NCBI RefSeq assembly: GCF_025370935.1
Contig: NC_133491.1
Span: 3,002,960 to 3,066,959, forward strand
Direction: 5' to 3'
DNA: 64,000 nt
Source of the DNA: Choristoneura fumiferana
Taxonomy: Eukaryota > Arthropoda > Insecta > Lepidoptera > Tortricidae
The notes below the pieces were generated by a model that was given only the letters and a program-made list of their open reading frames with translations, was not told the origin of the DNA and did no database searches. The stretch's first letter is position 1. Every line of letters begins with the position of its first letter. Shown here piece by piece: positions 31,440 through 43,268 of this stretch. A program made the position numbers and the translations under genes.

Positions 31440-31933
31440 CTTGCCTTGAAGCATCCTGTATATCGCTCGCTCTAGATAGCGCGCGGCGTGTCAGTATCGC
31501 GTGAGACCCCGCTAGGAACGGTCGCGGCCGCGTCACACCGCGCTCGAGCCGCGCACAACACGCAACCGATAAAAAAAGGTAGCAGGCAACACGTGACAAC
31601 CAAAAAAAAGTATCATAGTGCAATCGTCAAAACTTCCCGCCATTTTTTAGGTTAGAATTTTGACGTGCTAACTTTAGAGGCAATTGCTTCTCTGTTGCAT
31701 AACGCTGCAGTTAGAGAAAAGTTGACGCGGTGAAAATTTTTTTTTCGTAAAGTTGGCACACGGTGGCACATTTGGGCCGATTTCAGTGCAATGACTTGTG
31801 CGCAGCCTGTTACGACACGCTCCAGACAAAAAGTTTGCCGGAAAAAAGTTTGACGGCCGGCTAATTATCGGCCAGTATTAAATTTTGCGACTAAGTCCTG
31901 TGGGAATGTTACAATCGATTCGCAATCGATTGT
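31440..31933 (+). promoter_or_regulatory. GC-rich promoter-like zone
   Basis: 31450-31560 is CpG-rich (TAGCGCGCGGCGTGTCAGTA, GTCGCGGCCGCGTCACACCG) in otherwise AT-rich DNA. ACAATCGATTCGCAATCGATTGT-type palindrome at 31911-31933 holds two ATCGAT sites, the kind of motif bound by DREF/BEAF in flies. It lies just upstream of an exon-like segment with a strong donor. Promoter activity is inferred. Confidence 0.4.
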
Positions 31934-31939
31934 TGCACT

Positions 31940-32226
31940 ATGATATTTTTGTGTAGCGGAAAGTGTTAAGTGTAGCCACGAGTGTCATTAATATTGTGAA
32001 TATTTTCAGCTGGGTGGTCGCTGAGAAATGTTACTAGTATCCATTACGTTTCCTGTGAGATTTCGTTTTGCGCCAATACAGTGTTAGAGTTACTAACCAC
32101 AAGTGAACCCGATCCCGGTGACAGTACGAAAGTATACCGTGTTGGGAAACAAGCGGTTTCGGAAAATACCAATGTGTGTGGACGGTTTCTAGTGTTCGGT
32201 TACTGATTACTGGACTATTGATACAG
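31940..32226 (+). other. Candidate non-coding first exon
   Basis: This unique-looking stretch, without a long frame, ends TATTGATACAG|GTGAGT, a near-consensus donor at 32227. With the GC-rich zone upstream it looks like a 5' UTR exon. The next supported exon on this strand with an acceptor before its ATG is at 41429, so intron 1 would be 9.2 kb. The transcription start is not placed. Confidence 0.4.
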
Positions 32227-33849
32227 GTGAGTTCATTTTAATTTGATTATTATTTAAAAAAGTAACAAATTCATCTCCAAAATTGTTTAAAAAATATTAT
32301 TAAACTAATAAATCGATTCTATCAGAACTGTAAGGTGACAGCCCTAATTTAAGCGTGGAAAGGTAGCCTGACATTTTAATCGAAATAATCTTCTGATCTT
32401 TATTTTTTTTAAGATATGGCATGGCGCATTACTAATAATGAGTGAAACTCTTACGCACTAGATATTTTATACAGCTAAAGAGACGCGTAGGTTCATATGT
32501 AATTTCTTTTCTCGATTTCAATTAGAAATATATGATGATAATTTTTTTGGATAACTGGTAAAAAAAAATCTTGACAAGCACCTACTGATTTAATAATGAA
32601 CTGTTTAAACTTAACATTTTAAGTAAATTATGATTGATTTTCACAAAAAACCTGTAGGAATTCCTAACATCGTGAATCGTATTAATGTTGCATAAAAAAC
32701 TCGTGCCAAATTTCACGTCTCTATTAACAGGTTAAATTAGATTTTTTTCACTTCTCATGCTCTTATCTTACTTTAGTATCAAAATAATATCAAAGTCAAA
32801 GTATCGGAACTAAAGCTCCTCACTAACCTCTTGGGATTAAAGTATTTTTTTTTTAATGGAGGATTATCGCCATTTTCAGTGATTGTGTACCTATACATAA
32901 TTTTTAGAGCGTGGAAATAACCTCAAAATTACAACTGTACAAAAATATTTAAAAACACGATTTAATTTCGTGTAACACAATTAATGATTATGAATATGAA
33001 TCTATATTCAATTATAATCAGGATGAATTCATTTTATTATCCCTACTAAAAATAGTTTTCAAGTTTGAATCTGTTGGCTAAATATGCAATGTATCTAAAT
33101 AAAAAAAAAAAAAAACGCGTTACATTTTTTTTGCTATTTTAATTTTGAACAGAACGTCGTTTTTTTTCCCTCTCATTCAAAGTGAAAAGAAAAGTTTAAC
33201 GCGAAACCCTACTACATATTTTATTTGCTACTAATAGACATTCGAATTCTCGTGTCATTATGGATTGTTTTAGCCCCTTGTTGAAAAATCTACTATTTTA
33301 TGCAACTTTACATTTTTTTCCGTAATAAAAACCTTTTACAAAGTATTAGAAAACTTATAAAAAGAAGATGAATAAAATCGGTAGAGTCGTTTTCAGTTTA
33401 TATATAGCGTGATCAAGGGAAATAGCGATTTTATAGGGATATTTCTAGAGGTGTCCTGTGCCCAGCAGTGGAAACTATATAAGCTGGGAAGAAGTAAACT
33501 AAACCTTGTGCAATTTCTAAGGCAAAGTACACACGAGGTTGGTTGTAAAATCAACAAGTCGATGTATTTATTTTACAAAAAAATTACCGCGTGCTCAAAT
33601 TGGTTTTTCAATAATGAACTCTTAAACGCGAGCAGGTTTTTATCAAATCAACGGTTATGGCCATTTACTTTATGGCGGTCACGTACTTACATTTCTACTT
33701 TTCCTTAACATGAAGTTAAGATTTCGAAACATGTGCACACTTGGTGTTAATACCAAAACATTACTCTCGTTTTGCCAATGCTGCGGACGGATAAATAAAT
33801 ATATGTCTTAACTACAAATTCTATCATCTCGGATTGTATATGTCCCTCT
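32227..33849. other. Probable intron, few features
   Basis: AT-rich, no gene. A LINE-derived scrap (CCTGTGCCCAGCAGTGGAAA, 33446-33492) is the only recognisable repeat. Confidence 0.4.
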
Positions 33850-34092
33850 GCAGAGCACAAACCTTTTAGAATGAGAGGCCTTATACCGTAGTTCCCACGC
33901 AGGCCCAGTGCGGATTGGGAACTTCACACAGCCTATTAAATTTCTTCGCCAGTGCGTTCAAGTTTCCTCACGATGTTGTCCTTCGCTCTCATAATTTCGC
34001 AAATAAATTCCGAAAAACTAATGTTCGTGTTCGGGCTCGAACCCATGACCCTCTGCTTAGGATAGGAGGTTAAACCACTATGCTACCAAGAC
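33850..34092 (-). repeat. SINE family 2, nearly complete
   Basis: GAATGAGAGGCCTTATACCG, TTCCTCACGATGTTGTCCTT and the reversed B box GGGCTCGAACCCATGACCCT; the reversed A box is GTTAAACCACTATGCTACC. Confidence 0.8.
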
Positions 34093-35090
34093 TTTGACAT
34101 TTGTTCAAAGCTAATTCCACAATATATGTAATATTATCCATTGAATTCTGGGACTGATAGAGTCTTATTCTTCAAGCGTTTCTCATGGCTTTTCTTTGCA
34201 TTTTTTCATACATTTATTGATATTTGGGGCTAATTTCCCACAAACTGGTGACCTTTTGCACATTTTCTAGCGATTTCCGAAAAAACAAGGTAGCAACACT
34301 GATGTCGATATTTTTTTTATCAGTTGATTACTTCCATCAAACTTACCACCATTATAAAATTACACAAAAGTTGCGTGTTTACGTGATACAAATAAAAACC
34401 AAAGATGAGGTTTCACTACAGACACAGTTGATTAAATAAGTTTGGAGGTGTTGAGTTGTCAAGGCTAAATGCAGGACGCAAAACATGCGTCGGATCAAGT
34501 CTTTTGATTACCAAATCAACGTGGTTTTTAAATTGAATTAAAGAAACAATCCCATGCTGATTCGAGACCTCTTTTGTGACCGACAAGGGCATATTTATTT
34601 ACTCTAAACGAAAAGAGAGAGGTGTTAGTCTGACACCGATGCTGTCTGTCTGTTTGTTATTATTATTATTATTATTGCGGTGGTTCTTAGCAATGTTTCA
34701 TATAAATCGGGTCAGCCATTTTTGAGATATTTTATGGATCCGGTTGTTGAATTGGGATTCCGGGATTTTACAAAATTCCCATGAGAATTCCCTAAGCATC
34801 GTGCACGATTGCACGATTTTTCTTGCAAGTCTAAACTCTGCTTAAACACCTGTGCAATCCTAGCGAATTAAAAGAAAGAAAGAAAATACATTTATTCACG
34901 ACACAAGACACAACAATATTATTAAGTACGATATTATAGATAAGTAGTATGTGTCATTGCGGTTGTGACTACAGACATTAAATTTGGAACAGTTTGAGAT
35001 TTTGTAATTTTATTTTGTAAAAAGTAGTCTCATACCTACGGCAGCTTTGCTCCCGTTAAAGAATATAAAATTGGCTAGCTTCTTTGAACT
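34093..35090. other. Probable intron with retroposon scraps
   Basis: No gene. GAAAGAAAGAAAATACATTT at 34873 begins a reversed retroposon tail like that at 12733-12832. (TTA)n at 34656-34676. Helitron-like phrases such as AATTCCCATGAGAATTCCC occur near 34780. Confidence 0.4.
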
Positions 35091-35278
35091 GGCCACACAA
35101 CCCCTGGTTACGCCTGCACCGTTCATTTGTTCAGGCATAACTGAACTTCTGTATGACATAACTCCTTGCCTGCGCAAGTAAAATTTGAAATTATGCAAAT
35201 TGATATTTTTTGATTATGCCTGCACAAATGCACTGTGCAGGCATAACCATCGGTTATCATAACCTAGAATGTGTGGCC
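35091..35278. mobile_element. MITE with GGCCACACA ends
   Basis: GGCCACACAACCCCTGGTTA and CGCCTGCAC on the left pair with GTGCAGGCATAACCATCGGT and TGTGTGGCC on the right, 188 bp. Confidence 0.65.
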
Positions 35279-37550
35279 GGCCTTAGATTCTACCACTGAT
35301 AATTTCATTTTACACACGCATTTGAAGTAAAACGATTTAACATTCCTAACTATACATACTTAAGTTAAGTCAAAGATTAATTTATCGAAAGGCGTTCCAC
35401 TTTCATTTTCATTACTGCTTTCATTTTCATTGTCCTTCACTTCCCCTTACGGATTACCGCTTGTAACTTGTGATACTAAAATTTGTCATAGACGTAGGTA
35501 CGAGTATACATATGTAAAATTAGTTATCCAAAGCACTATTAGTAGAGCAGGCTAATTTCGCCTTCACAATTTTACCCTTCTACTCAAGCACCTAAATATG
35601 ACAATCTTGGCCATTAGAATCATCAGTCATCATGTTTTGCATTTGTGGTAGTTTTGTTCTAAAATGCGTCTGTACGAACGAAACAATTTTTTTATTGGTG
35701 TGCGTATACATATATGTATACCTTACCTACTGCACATATGTACTTTATGTACCTCGTTCCCCTTGAAAAATGCCTAAAAAAGAGAGGAGTGTGAGGGAAC
35801 AGCTATTTGGGTCGTCAGATTCTGGCATTGGGACCGGAAGACGGGAATCCATTGACTGTGGGTAGCACAGCATACAATCAGCCAGCGTAAAGAACCTTGA
35901 TGGCGGCCTATGTCCAGCAGTGGACTTTTTCAGGATGTTGACGTCTAGACATGTCAAAGACAAATCTCAACGCAATGACCGGGTTAAAACCTTATCACTT
36001 ACAAATCAGTCATAGCTAACCTGAAAAAAATAAAATCCATCATTTTCTCCGCCTTAAAACTAGATAAGGTTCGCAAAGCCATACTTAAAGGTTATTGACC
36101 CCTTTGACGACAATGTATAGTGACGTCTGTGCTAGCATGATGCGTAGTATCGTTTCGTTTTTCGACGTAGTTTTGGAGTGGTCACGTGGTGACGGAGTGA
36201 GGCGTGCTAGACATGTTGTGTCACGACCTATTGTGGTCCACGCCTACCGTTTTACGACGGTTGTCATTTTCCTCGAGTTTTATGTTTGAGATATTTATTA
36301 GCATTGGGTACTGTTAGAAATTTCGGTCAGTATTCTACACACTGAAGATTTGTGTTCCTTCGTATGTCACCACGGAAGCCGGTCTCATATTTTTGTCGTA
36401 CGATGTAAAAAGTTCCGCTTAAAACGGACGGTACTAGCCTGCCAAGTGGCAACCATCAAGGTGGTTGTATGAAATAATAATATTTTTTATTTTCCACCAA
36501 CTTGGATCATTGAGTTAGTAATACAGTTGAAAAAACTTATGCTAGTGTTAGTTAAAACAAACAGAAGGACAACTACAAAACAAAACATCACTAACACAAC
36601 ATTTAGGTGTTGCGTCGCACGTGAAGTTGGCAACAGTGGTTCACGAACGAGCAATCTAGTCTGTCCGCTATTGATGGTTACTCGAAGTTCGGCTGCAGGC
36701 AACAATCCGAACAATTCATCTGAGCACCCCAAAACATATGCGGTTCAACATGCAGAGAGATATACTTATCCCTCCACACTGCCAGTAGATTAAGCCGATC
36801 AGAGCACCCGGTTATCAACAATTCTAGCAGCTCAATGCTGGATGCGGTCAAATGGAAGAAGCTGATACTGAGGTGCTCCCAGAGATGAGAATTGTGGTAA
36901 CAAAAGCGGCCTAACCTGAGCTTTAATAGACTGTAGGCGACGGGCTGGCTTGAAGTTGAATTTGAATGAAATTAAGTAGGTATGTAAGTAGATAATTGGA
37001 TATATATAATACGTAGGCTATTTTTTGACCCCGGTATTCCCACGGGATCTGGATAAAATCCCAAAATTTCAACCGCTTGGTTTATTAAACTGAAATTTTC
37101 AATGCAAGTCATTTGTTTCAGGCATAAATACCCGTAATTTGTTAGTTTTACGGTAAGTAAGTACAAGTAACTTTCTTAAATTGGTTTACATGAATGAAAT
37201 GTGATAAGATTAAGAAAAAAATTAACTAATAATTATTAACAAAGTTAAATTAATAGACGAATATGTGAATATTCACATTAATAAATTACGAATAAAAACA
37301 TTAAATGTCAAACAATTAACAAACTACCTATCTAAAACTAAAACTAATCTAACTCACACACACAACTAGAGTGGAGCTGCATCCAACGTTCCAACATGGG
37401 TTGTTTAGTTTAGTGACATGAAATTTGACAGTTGACACTGATGTTTTTTATTCAACGTTACTGATGATAGTTGTGGATTCTAATTTTTGTGAATTTCGAC
37501 GGGCATTTTGTGAATACCCACAATATGTCAATTGAAAACCCAGATTTAAT
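35279..37550. other. Probable intron, no gene
   Basis: A LINE 3' scrap lies at 35873-35945 (GGCGGCCTATGTCCAGCAGT). A Helitron-related fragment is at 37013-37150 (GGTATTCCCACGGGATCTGG). Several 60-90 codon frames around 36.1 and 36.5 kb have no domain and overlap on opposite strands. Confidence 0.4.
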
Positions 37551-37552
37551 GG

Positions 37553-37663
37553 TAAGGTAAACGTACGACTGCTCGACACTGTCTCAATCTTATGTCATTA
37601 GCATTAGCAATAGAGATGTCGTCTATTGGGCATTAGAGTGTCGAACACTTGGACGTTTACCAT
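37553..37663. mobile_element. MITE, TAAGGTAAACGTACG family, copy 1
   Basis: TAAGGTAAACGTACGACTGC at the left and GGACGTTTACCATA at the right, with CTCGACACTG / GAGTGTCGAAC inside. Confidence 0.7.
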
Positions 37664-38424
37664 ATCGCGAGCGAAACCGCAGGTAAGCGCTATAATAATA
37701 TATATATTTAGTTGAATGTATGTGAGTTGCACGAACTGTAGTGTTGCCGTGAGGTTTGCAGCAACAGCTGTTTGCTCAAGAGATTATCGTTCGAGAGATC
37801 ATACGTGCGCTTTTGAGGTTATGTTACCTTCTACATAAAAACTATGATGAGTGTAATAAATGTAACAATAATGAAAAATATATACAGGTGATCAATCCAA
37901 ATGGGTCAGTATGGAGAAGTCAGAAACTATAATAAGTATTGTAACTTTCAGCTTCGTGAAAAAGGGCACCGGTCGTCTACCTATATATTGTCGGGTATAG
38001 ACGTTCGTCGACAGATTGTGTTGTAATACCTACTCTTTATTTTAAATAAAACATGTGAAACAGTTAACAAAAATAGAGGTGTGCGGTAAACTTATCGCTT
38101 AAAGGAATCTCTTCCAATTAACCTTTGACCGATTTCAAGGACATCAAAGACAAGAGTAGGTAGGCACTACACTTTTATAGATATGGAACGTGTAGACAAA
38201 CTAGAATACGAGTTAATTAGTAAAATTACCGAGATCTCTTGAAAATTCGTAATTTTGCTGCAGCCGCCAGGGTCAACTATGTGTATTTTTAGTTGCAGTG
38301 GATTCCGCACGAGGTCGCGAGATCATGCTCTATACTGATTGTCAAACGTTTGGTAAATAACTTCAAATGTTTACCGTGATTTTACAAGAAAAAGATAAAA
38401 TATAAGTAATTGTCACAACCAGAC

Positions 38425-38662
38425 ATAGGAATCCAGGGGGCAATATTTTATGACAGGTAGAGAGTACCTTTATCGACGAACTCAATTATAGATGCTTTTT
38501 ATATAAAGTGTAAAAATTAAACAAAACAATAACGCAATTCTATTCTTTTTTTACACAGTGCGGGGCGGGGGGCGATCACTAGTATAAGGAAAAAGCATCG
38601 ATAGTTCAGTTTATCGATATAGAAACTCTCTATCAGTCATAAAAATTTGCCCCTGGATCCCT
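38425..38662. mobile_element. MITE with ATCCAGGGG ends
   Basis: GGAATCCAGGGGGCAATATT and TATGACAGGTAGAGAGTA pair with CTCTCTATCAGTCATAAAAA and TTTGCCCCTGGATCC on the right, about 235 bp. Confidence 0.65.
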
Positions 38663-38782
38663 ATCTATGGACGATCCACCCCTGAGTTAGGGACATACTT
38701 GTTGATACAAATTCTAGATTTATAGAAGTTAGGTTTTTGCTATGTTAATGACTATTTTTACTATTTTAATTCTTGATATTGG

Positions 38783-38915
38783 TAAGGTAAACGTACGAGT
38801 GCTCGTCACTGTCCCAATAGTTGGCATCTTTAATATTATGTCATTAGCGATAGAGATGACAGCAGGGTGTCGGCTATTGGGCATTAGCGTGTCGAGCACT
38901 GGGACGTTTACCTTA
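38783..38915. mobile_element. MITE, TAAGGTAAACGTACG family, copy 2
   Basis: TAAGGTAAACGTACGAGTGC ... GTCGAGCACTGGGACGTTTA-CCTTA; 133 bp with near-perfect ends and ATTGGGCATTAGCGTG inside, as in copy 1. Confidence 0.75.
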
Positions 38916-39036
38916 TGAAGTAATGAATTCTTATTTATTTTTATTAAAACTCTTGACATTAATTAATACTGGATTATTAACATAAATAGTTAACTTCGAA
39001 ATATGTTTGTGATTGATTGGTTTATAAATATCTTAC

Positions 39037-39253
39037 CTAGCTTTTGCCCGCGGCTTCGCCCGCGTGGAATTCGGCTATCGCGCGCTGTTCCCTCGGAACT
39101 GCATTTTTCCGGGATAAAAAGTAGCCTATGTCACTCTCTGGCCCATAAACTATCTCTATGCCAAAAACACGTCGATCCGTCGCTCCGTTTCGACGTGAAA
39201 GTTGGACAAACATACAAATACACACACTTTCGCATTTATAATATTAGTATGGA
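39037..39253 (-). mobile_element. Short non-autonomous Helitron
   Basis: The minus strand starts TCCATACTAATATTATAAAT and ends with hairpin CCACGCGGGCGAAGCCGCGG then GCAAAAGCTAG. 217 bp. Confidence 0.8.
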
Positions 39254-39327
39254 TTTTATATTCTTATGTTCATTTTGCTTGCCAGTTAGTGAAATGTGTA
39301 TTCTTCTTTTAACCAAGACCATATTTG

Positions 39328-39457
39328 TACAGTCAACGCCATAAATAAGTGATCACTGTACCTTGTCGAGTCGGTACACAATTTCGAATGGCTTTTCAAA
39401 CAAGACGTTAAAATGTCAAGTTACAAAAGTGATCACTTATTTATGACGTTGGCTGTA
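39328..39457. mobile_element. MITE with TACAGTCAACG ends
   Basis: TACAGTCAACGCCATAAATA and AGTGATCAC on the left, GTGATCACTTATTTATGACG and TTGGCTGTA on the right, 130 bp; termini of mariner-like style. Confidence 0.75.
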
Positions 39458-39824
39458 CCACGTTTGAAGCAGAATAAATTCCTTTTCTGACTTTTGACAT
39501 CTACACACCTCTGACCACCCCATTAACACATACAACCGTGATGATACGGGTAATCTCTCAGCACGACTACCACGATATCGCACTGATTTGATTCACTGAT
39601 AACAGTAGAAAGTATACAATGTACGATAGCGTATGATAAGTTATCTACGAGTTATCTACCGAAATGTAGCGGAAGTCTTGGATTCATTTAAGTATAAAAA
39701 CTATGCGGTTACGAAATTCTTAGACAAAACTACGACTTCCGTTGTAATTAAGATTGGGTTTTGGAGTCTTTCGTATTTTTTATTTCAACTCGAAATTTGT
39801 TACTTACGGTCATCCCGTGAAATC

Positions 39825-40098
39825 CATATCGAAAATGCAAACTGAAACATGAATCCACAGAAAAACCCAGAAAAAGAGACCAGCGCTGGGAATCGAACCC
39901 AGGTCCTCAGCATTCCGTGCTGCGTGCTATACCCCTACACCACCACTGGACAGGAATCTAGACACAAATTTCCTATGCACCACATATTTTAGCTTGCTTT
40001 TTTCTTATTTAAGCAGCGAAACCCAGCGCTGGTCCCTTTTTCTGGGTTTTACTGTGCATCCATGTTGCAGTTTGCATTTTCGATATGGACTTCCGTTG
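39825..40098. repeat. Inverted pair of SINE family 3 copies
   Basis: 39825-39955 is a minus-strand copy (GGAATCGAACCCAGGTCCTC, CCCCTACACCACCACTGG). 40020-40098 is a plus-strand partial copy (CAGCGCTGGTCCC, TTTTTCTGGGTTTTACTGTG). The outer parts ATCCATATCGAAAATGCAAA and TTTGCATTTTCGATATGGA are also inverted, so about 75-bp arms face each other. Confidence 0.7.
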
Positions 40099-40370
40099 TT
40101 TTTACAAGCTATTATTTAACTTGTGATCTTTGTTACTAATGATACTGTAAGATATCTCCTGATCTTGATTGACAATTATGTAAGAGTTTTTCATCGGTTT
40201 TTCTTGTTAATTTATTTAACAGACTTAAAAATATATAAACATGCAAAACATTTAGTAGTACTCGCCAAACTGTAACGTTTATTAGCAAGAAGCGCTCATT
40301 CTTTTTCCACTTACTTACCAAACTAACTTAACCACCTCAGTCTAGATTATCGCAACCACTAAATGTTGAC

Positions 40371-40470
40371 TGGTAGAGATCCCTTAAAGCGATAAGTTCG
40401 CCTTGATCTCATCTCAAAGTTTGTCGGTTGTTTTATTCCTTCATTATTGTACGATAAAGTGCTTAAAACA
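40371..40470 (+). repeat. Retroposon 3' tail (GACTGGTAGAGATCCCT type)
   Basis: GACTGGTAGAGATCCCTTAA and AAGCGATAAGTTCGCCTTG correspond to the tail at 28514. Confidence 0.5.
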
Positions 40471-40570
40471 TGTACACTGACGAGCAAAATTACATATATG
40501 GGGTCGGTTACTAAAATCGCAATAGGTCCTAAACTATTAGAGATATTCTCTTGATTTAAAAAGTACATTT

Positions 40571-40712
40571 AGGGGCGGTTTCACCATCCTTTGATTAGTG
40601 TTAACTGGCGGTTAAGTGTGATGCCGTCTCTATTTTTTTGTTCGAATAGACGGAGACGGCATCACATTTAACCGTCGGTTAACACTAATCAATGGATGGT
40701 GAAACAGTCCCT
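40571..40712. mobile_element. MITE, GGTGATGCCGTCTC family
   Basis: AGGGGCGGTTTCACCATCCT and TTGATTAGTGTTAACTGGCG pair with GTCGGTTAACACTAATCAAT and GGATGGTGAAACAGTCCCT. It is a nearly complete palindrome of about 142 bp. Confidence 0.85.
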
Positions 40713-40852
40713 TAAGCTAATTTAACTACGCTTTAGTAAACTTTTTTTTTTTTTGAACTTGACTTAAATAATAAAACTCTCAGCGGGTTTTGTAGTTATC
40801 GTCATTTTTGTAACCAACCCTTTATTTTTGCTCGTCAGTGTATTTGTAAAAG

Positions 40853-41078
40853 GCGTGGTAGCTTAGTAATTTGACCTATAGCCTCTCAAGCAGAGAGTCG
40901 TCGGTTCGAACCCTGACCCCACACCACTGAGCTTTACAGAATTTATATGCGAAATTACATTTAGAATTCACCATTAGCTTTACGTGAAGGCAAACACTTC
41001 AGGAAACCTGCGAAGTAATTCAATGGTGTGTGTGTGTGAAGCTCATAATCCATACTGTTCCTATACTACGAAGTGCAA
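40853..41078 (+). repeat. SINE family 2, plus-strand copy
   Basis: GGCGTGGTAGCTTAGTAATT (A box), CGGTTCGAACCCTGACCCC (B box), TATGCGAAATTACATTTAGA body, and (TG)n-AAGCTCATAATCC toward the end. An AACTTCGTA MITE follows at about 41060-41145. Confidence 0.8.
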
Positions 41079-41428
41079 AACTCGAACTTCGTATGTTGCT
41101 GTTCCGCTGACGTTTACGTCATTTAATACTCGAAGGAAAGGGACGGTGTGTTGTTCAGTTTGACGAGTACGATCTATGTTTTAATTATTTGCCCGTGTTA
41201 CAGGCAACACCACGTATAATATAATGTTCTCATTAAGTCCTTTAATTTGATACCCATATTGTTATATTTATTAAAGAAACGGATAGTAACAGCTAATTAA
41301 TGTCAAATCTTATCTTAATCCCGACATGTATCGAGGCTATTGTGTATTAAGAATTACGATAGTGCAGTCGCTAGGAGATACAGAAGGGATCCAGTTCTGA
41401 GACTATCTTTAATCAAGATTCCATTTAG

Positions 41429-41543
41429 GTTCTTTCGATGGGTAGGCTGGCAAAGGGCAAAAAAGCGAGCAGACGGGTCACAATGACATTTTTGATGACT
41501 TTTGCTCTTGTAATCGCTTATTTTATCTCGTTCTCCTGGAAAG
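41429..41543 (+). CDS. First coding exon, type II signal-anchor protein (partial)
   Basis: The acceptor TTCCATTTAG precedes GTTCTTTCG and an ATG at 41438. The frame reads MGRLAKGKKASRRVTMTFLM then TFALVIAYFISFSWK and ends AAAG|GTACAT. A short basic cytosolic tail followed by about 20 hydrophobic residues is the signal anchor of type II membrane proteins such as Golgi glycosyltransferases. The protein family itself is not recognisable from 35 residues. It probably splices from the non-coding exon ending at 32226. No downstream exon was found in the window, so the gene may continue past 64 kb or through the assembly gap. Confidence 0.5.
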
Positions 41544-41644
41544 GTACATACTTATTTTTTTTAAATGGTATTAGCTATTTTTGATATACTTTTTGCGAGA
41601 AAAGGGTTAATGAATTTACTAGAATTTAGTTTATGTACAGTTTG

Positions 41645-41780
41645 TACAGTCACCAACACCAATATATGACATAACTATGCGTGCATAAATATCTGATACG
41701 ACTCTATTTCTAGAGCCGGTAGGACGTGTCAGATATTTGTGGTCGCTTTGCTGTGGCACATATCAATGCAGGTGACTGTA
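41645..41780. mobile_element. MITE with TACAGTCACC ends
   Basis: TACAGTCACCAACACCAATA at the left and ATCAATGCAGGTGACTGTA at the right, 136 bp, with CTCTATTTCTAGAGCCGGTA in the middle. Confidence 0.75.
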
Positions 41781-42282
41781 CTGCAACAAAATGTAATATT
41801 TACTTTCACTTTCCTCGTAAGAAGTGATCAAACATCATAATCCTAGATTCTCGGAAAGGTCGTCGCATCATACAAACAATTGATAACAGGTTAAGTAGTC
41901 CGGCTCGTGACTGTAGTAAGTTAAATTAATTTAATGAATGGTTATCTCTTGTGGTTGCGTTGATTAAATTCATATTTTTTACTTTGATTTTATTTAGCCT
42001 ACTATATTTTTAGTTGCTTCTCCGCTATCAACCGTTTCACCACAGCTACAGTTTAGTAAAGTAGAGTGCAAGAATATGGACTCATCTACGCTTAAAAATA
42101 TGTACTACAGACTCTTATTTCGACGTAATAATATATAGTATATTGAGTGGTTCGAATAGATACATATTTTTGCACTTGAATGTACAACGCGTCTCTACTG
42201 AAAAACGAAAACCAAAATTCCGAGTAAAGTTCCTTCTCAGGAATGTTCTAACATTGTAAATGTGATTCGATGAATATGAAAA

Positions 42283-43130
42283 CCAGTCAAGTGCAAGTCG
42301 GAGTAGTCGGACTCGCGCACGAAGGGTTCCATACCATATACAACATTAGACATTAGCAAAAAAAAACGTCAAAAAATCGAGTTTGTTGTATGCGAGCCCC
42401 CTTAGATATATATATTTTTAATAGCTTATAGGGCTGGCTTTTTCTTAGCACAAAGATTAAGCATTGCCATACAGCGTGGTAATGCTGCCAGCCTTCTGGG
42501 CACCTTACCACCTGGCAGTGATTTTGGGCAACTTTTTTATTTATAATTTTAGTTTGTATGTAGTTTTAGTTACCTTTATTTTGTTTTATATTATACAGGC
42601 ATTGTCTGCTTATAAGGTGTCCCACTGCAGGGCAAAAGCCTCCCCTTTCTTATCCCACTCGTCTCTATTCTTGGCCAGCTCTTGCCAATCTGACTGGAAA
42701 CGGTCCAGGTCGTCCCGCCATCTCCTCATAGGTCTGCCTCTGATCCGGTGCCCGTCTCATGGAACCCAATCGGTGATTACTTTGGCCCAGCGATCCCGGA
42801 TACAAGCGGCATATTTATTTTATTTTAATATAATTATTTATTTTTAAAGTGATTATACAACTAAAGATTCTGTGAATATTTCAAGCGTTAACCTGTTGCC
42901 GTTATTAATATCAAGCAAAAAAACTGCAAAACAATCACGCTTGTTGTACGGTAACCCTCCTTAAATATTTATTTTATGCTGTTTTTAGTATTTTTTGTTA
43001 TAGCGGCCACAGTAATTAAAATCTGTTGATAAGAGATAGAGCCCTGTGACAGACGGACGGACAGACAGACAGACAGCGAAGTCTCAGTAATAGGATTCCA
43101 TTGGCACCCTTTGGGTACGGAACCCTAAAA
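42283..43130 (+). repeat. ACTCGCGCACGAAGGG-type repeat, copy 2, interrupted
   Basis: It starts GTCAAGTGCAAGTCGGAGTA and CTCGCGCACGAAGGGTTCC and resumes after a LINE fragment with TTCTGTGAATATTTCAAGCG, ending TAGAGCCCTGTGACAGACGG ... GGTACGGAACCCTAAAAAT. Confidence 0.6.
42596..42800 (-). pseudogene. LINE RT C-terminal fragment
   Basis: The minus strand reads HRIRGRPMRRWRDDLDRFQS, DWQELAKNRDEWDKKGEAFA and LQWDTL. The GRP-x-RW-DDL...W-x-A-x-R-x-W...LQW signature is the end of a non-LTR ORF2. It is inserted in the anonymous repeat at 42283-43130. Confidence 0.8.
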
Positions 43131-43268
43131 ATATAATTTTCAAAATGAAATTAATGTATATCCCGACGTAGTTATTATATCGTAAATCAGTCATTTCTCC
43201 GCTAATACTGTGCTGCTGTGTGCTGTGTGTGCTGTGGCGTTTGGTACGAGGCTTTGTAAATAGCTTAA

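Noticed and set aside
36095..36793. Open frames of 64-88 codons near 36.1-36.8 kb
   Set aside because: No domain, no splice support, and equally long frames on the opposite strand.
42464..42847. 127-codon plus-strand frame
   Set aside because: It is the shadow of the LINE ORF2 C-terminus, which reads clearly on the minus strand.
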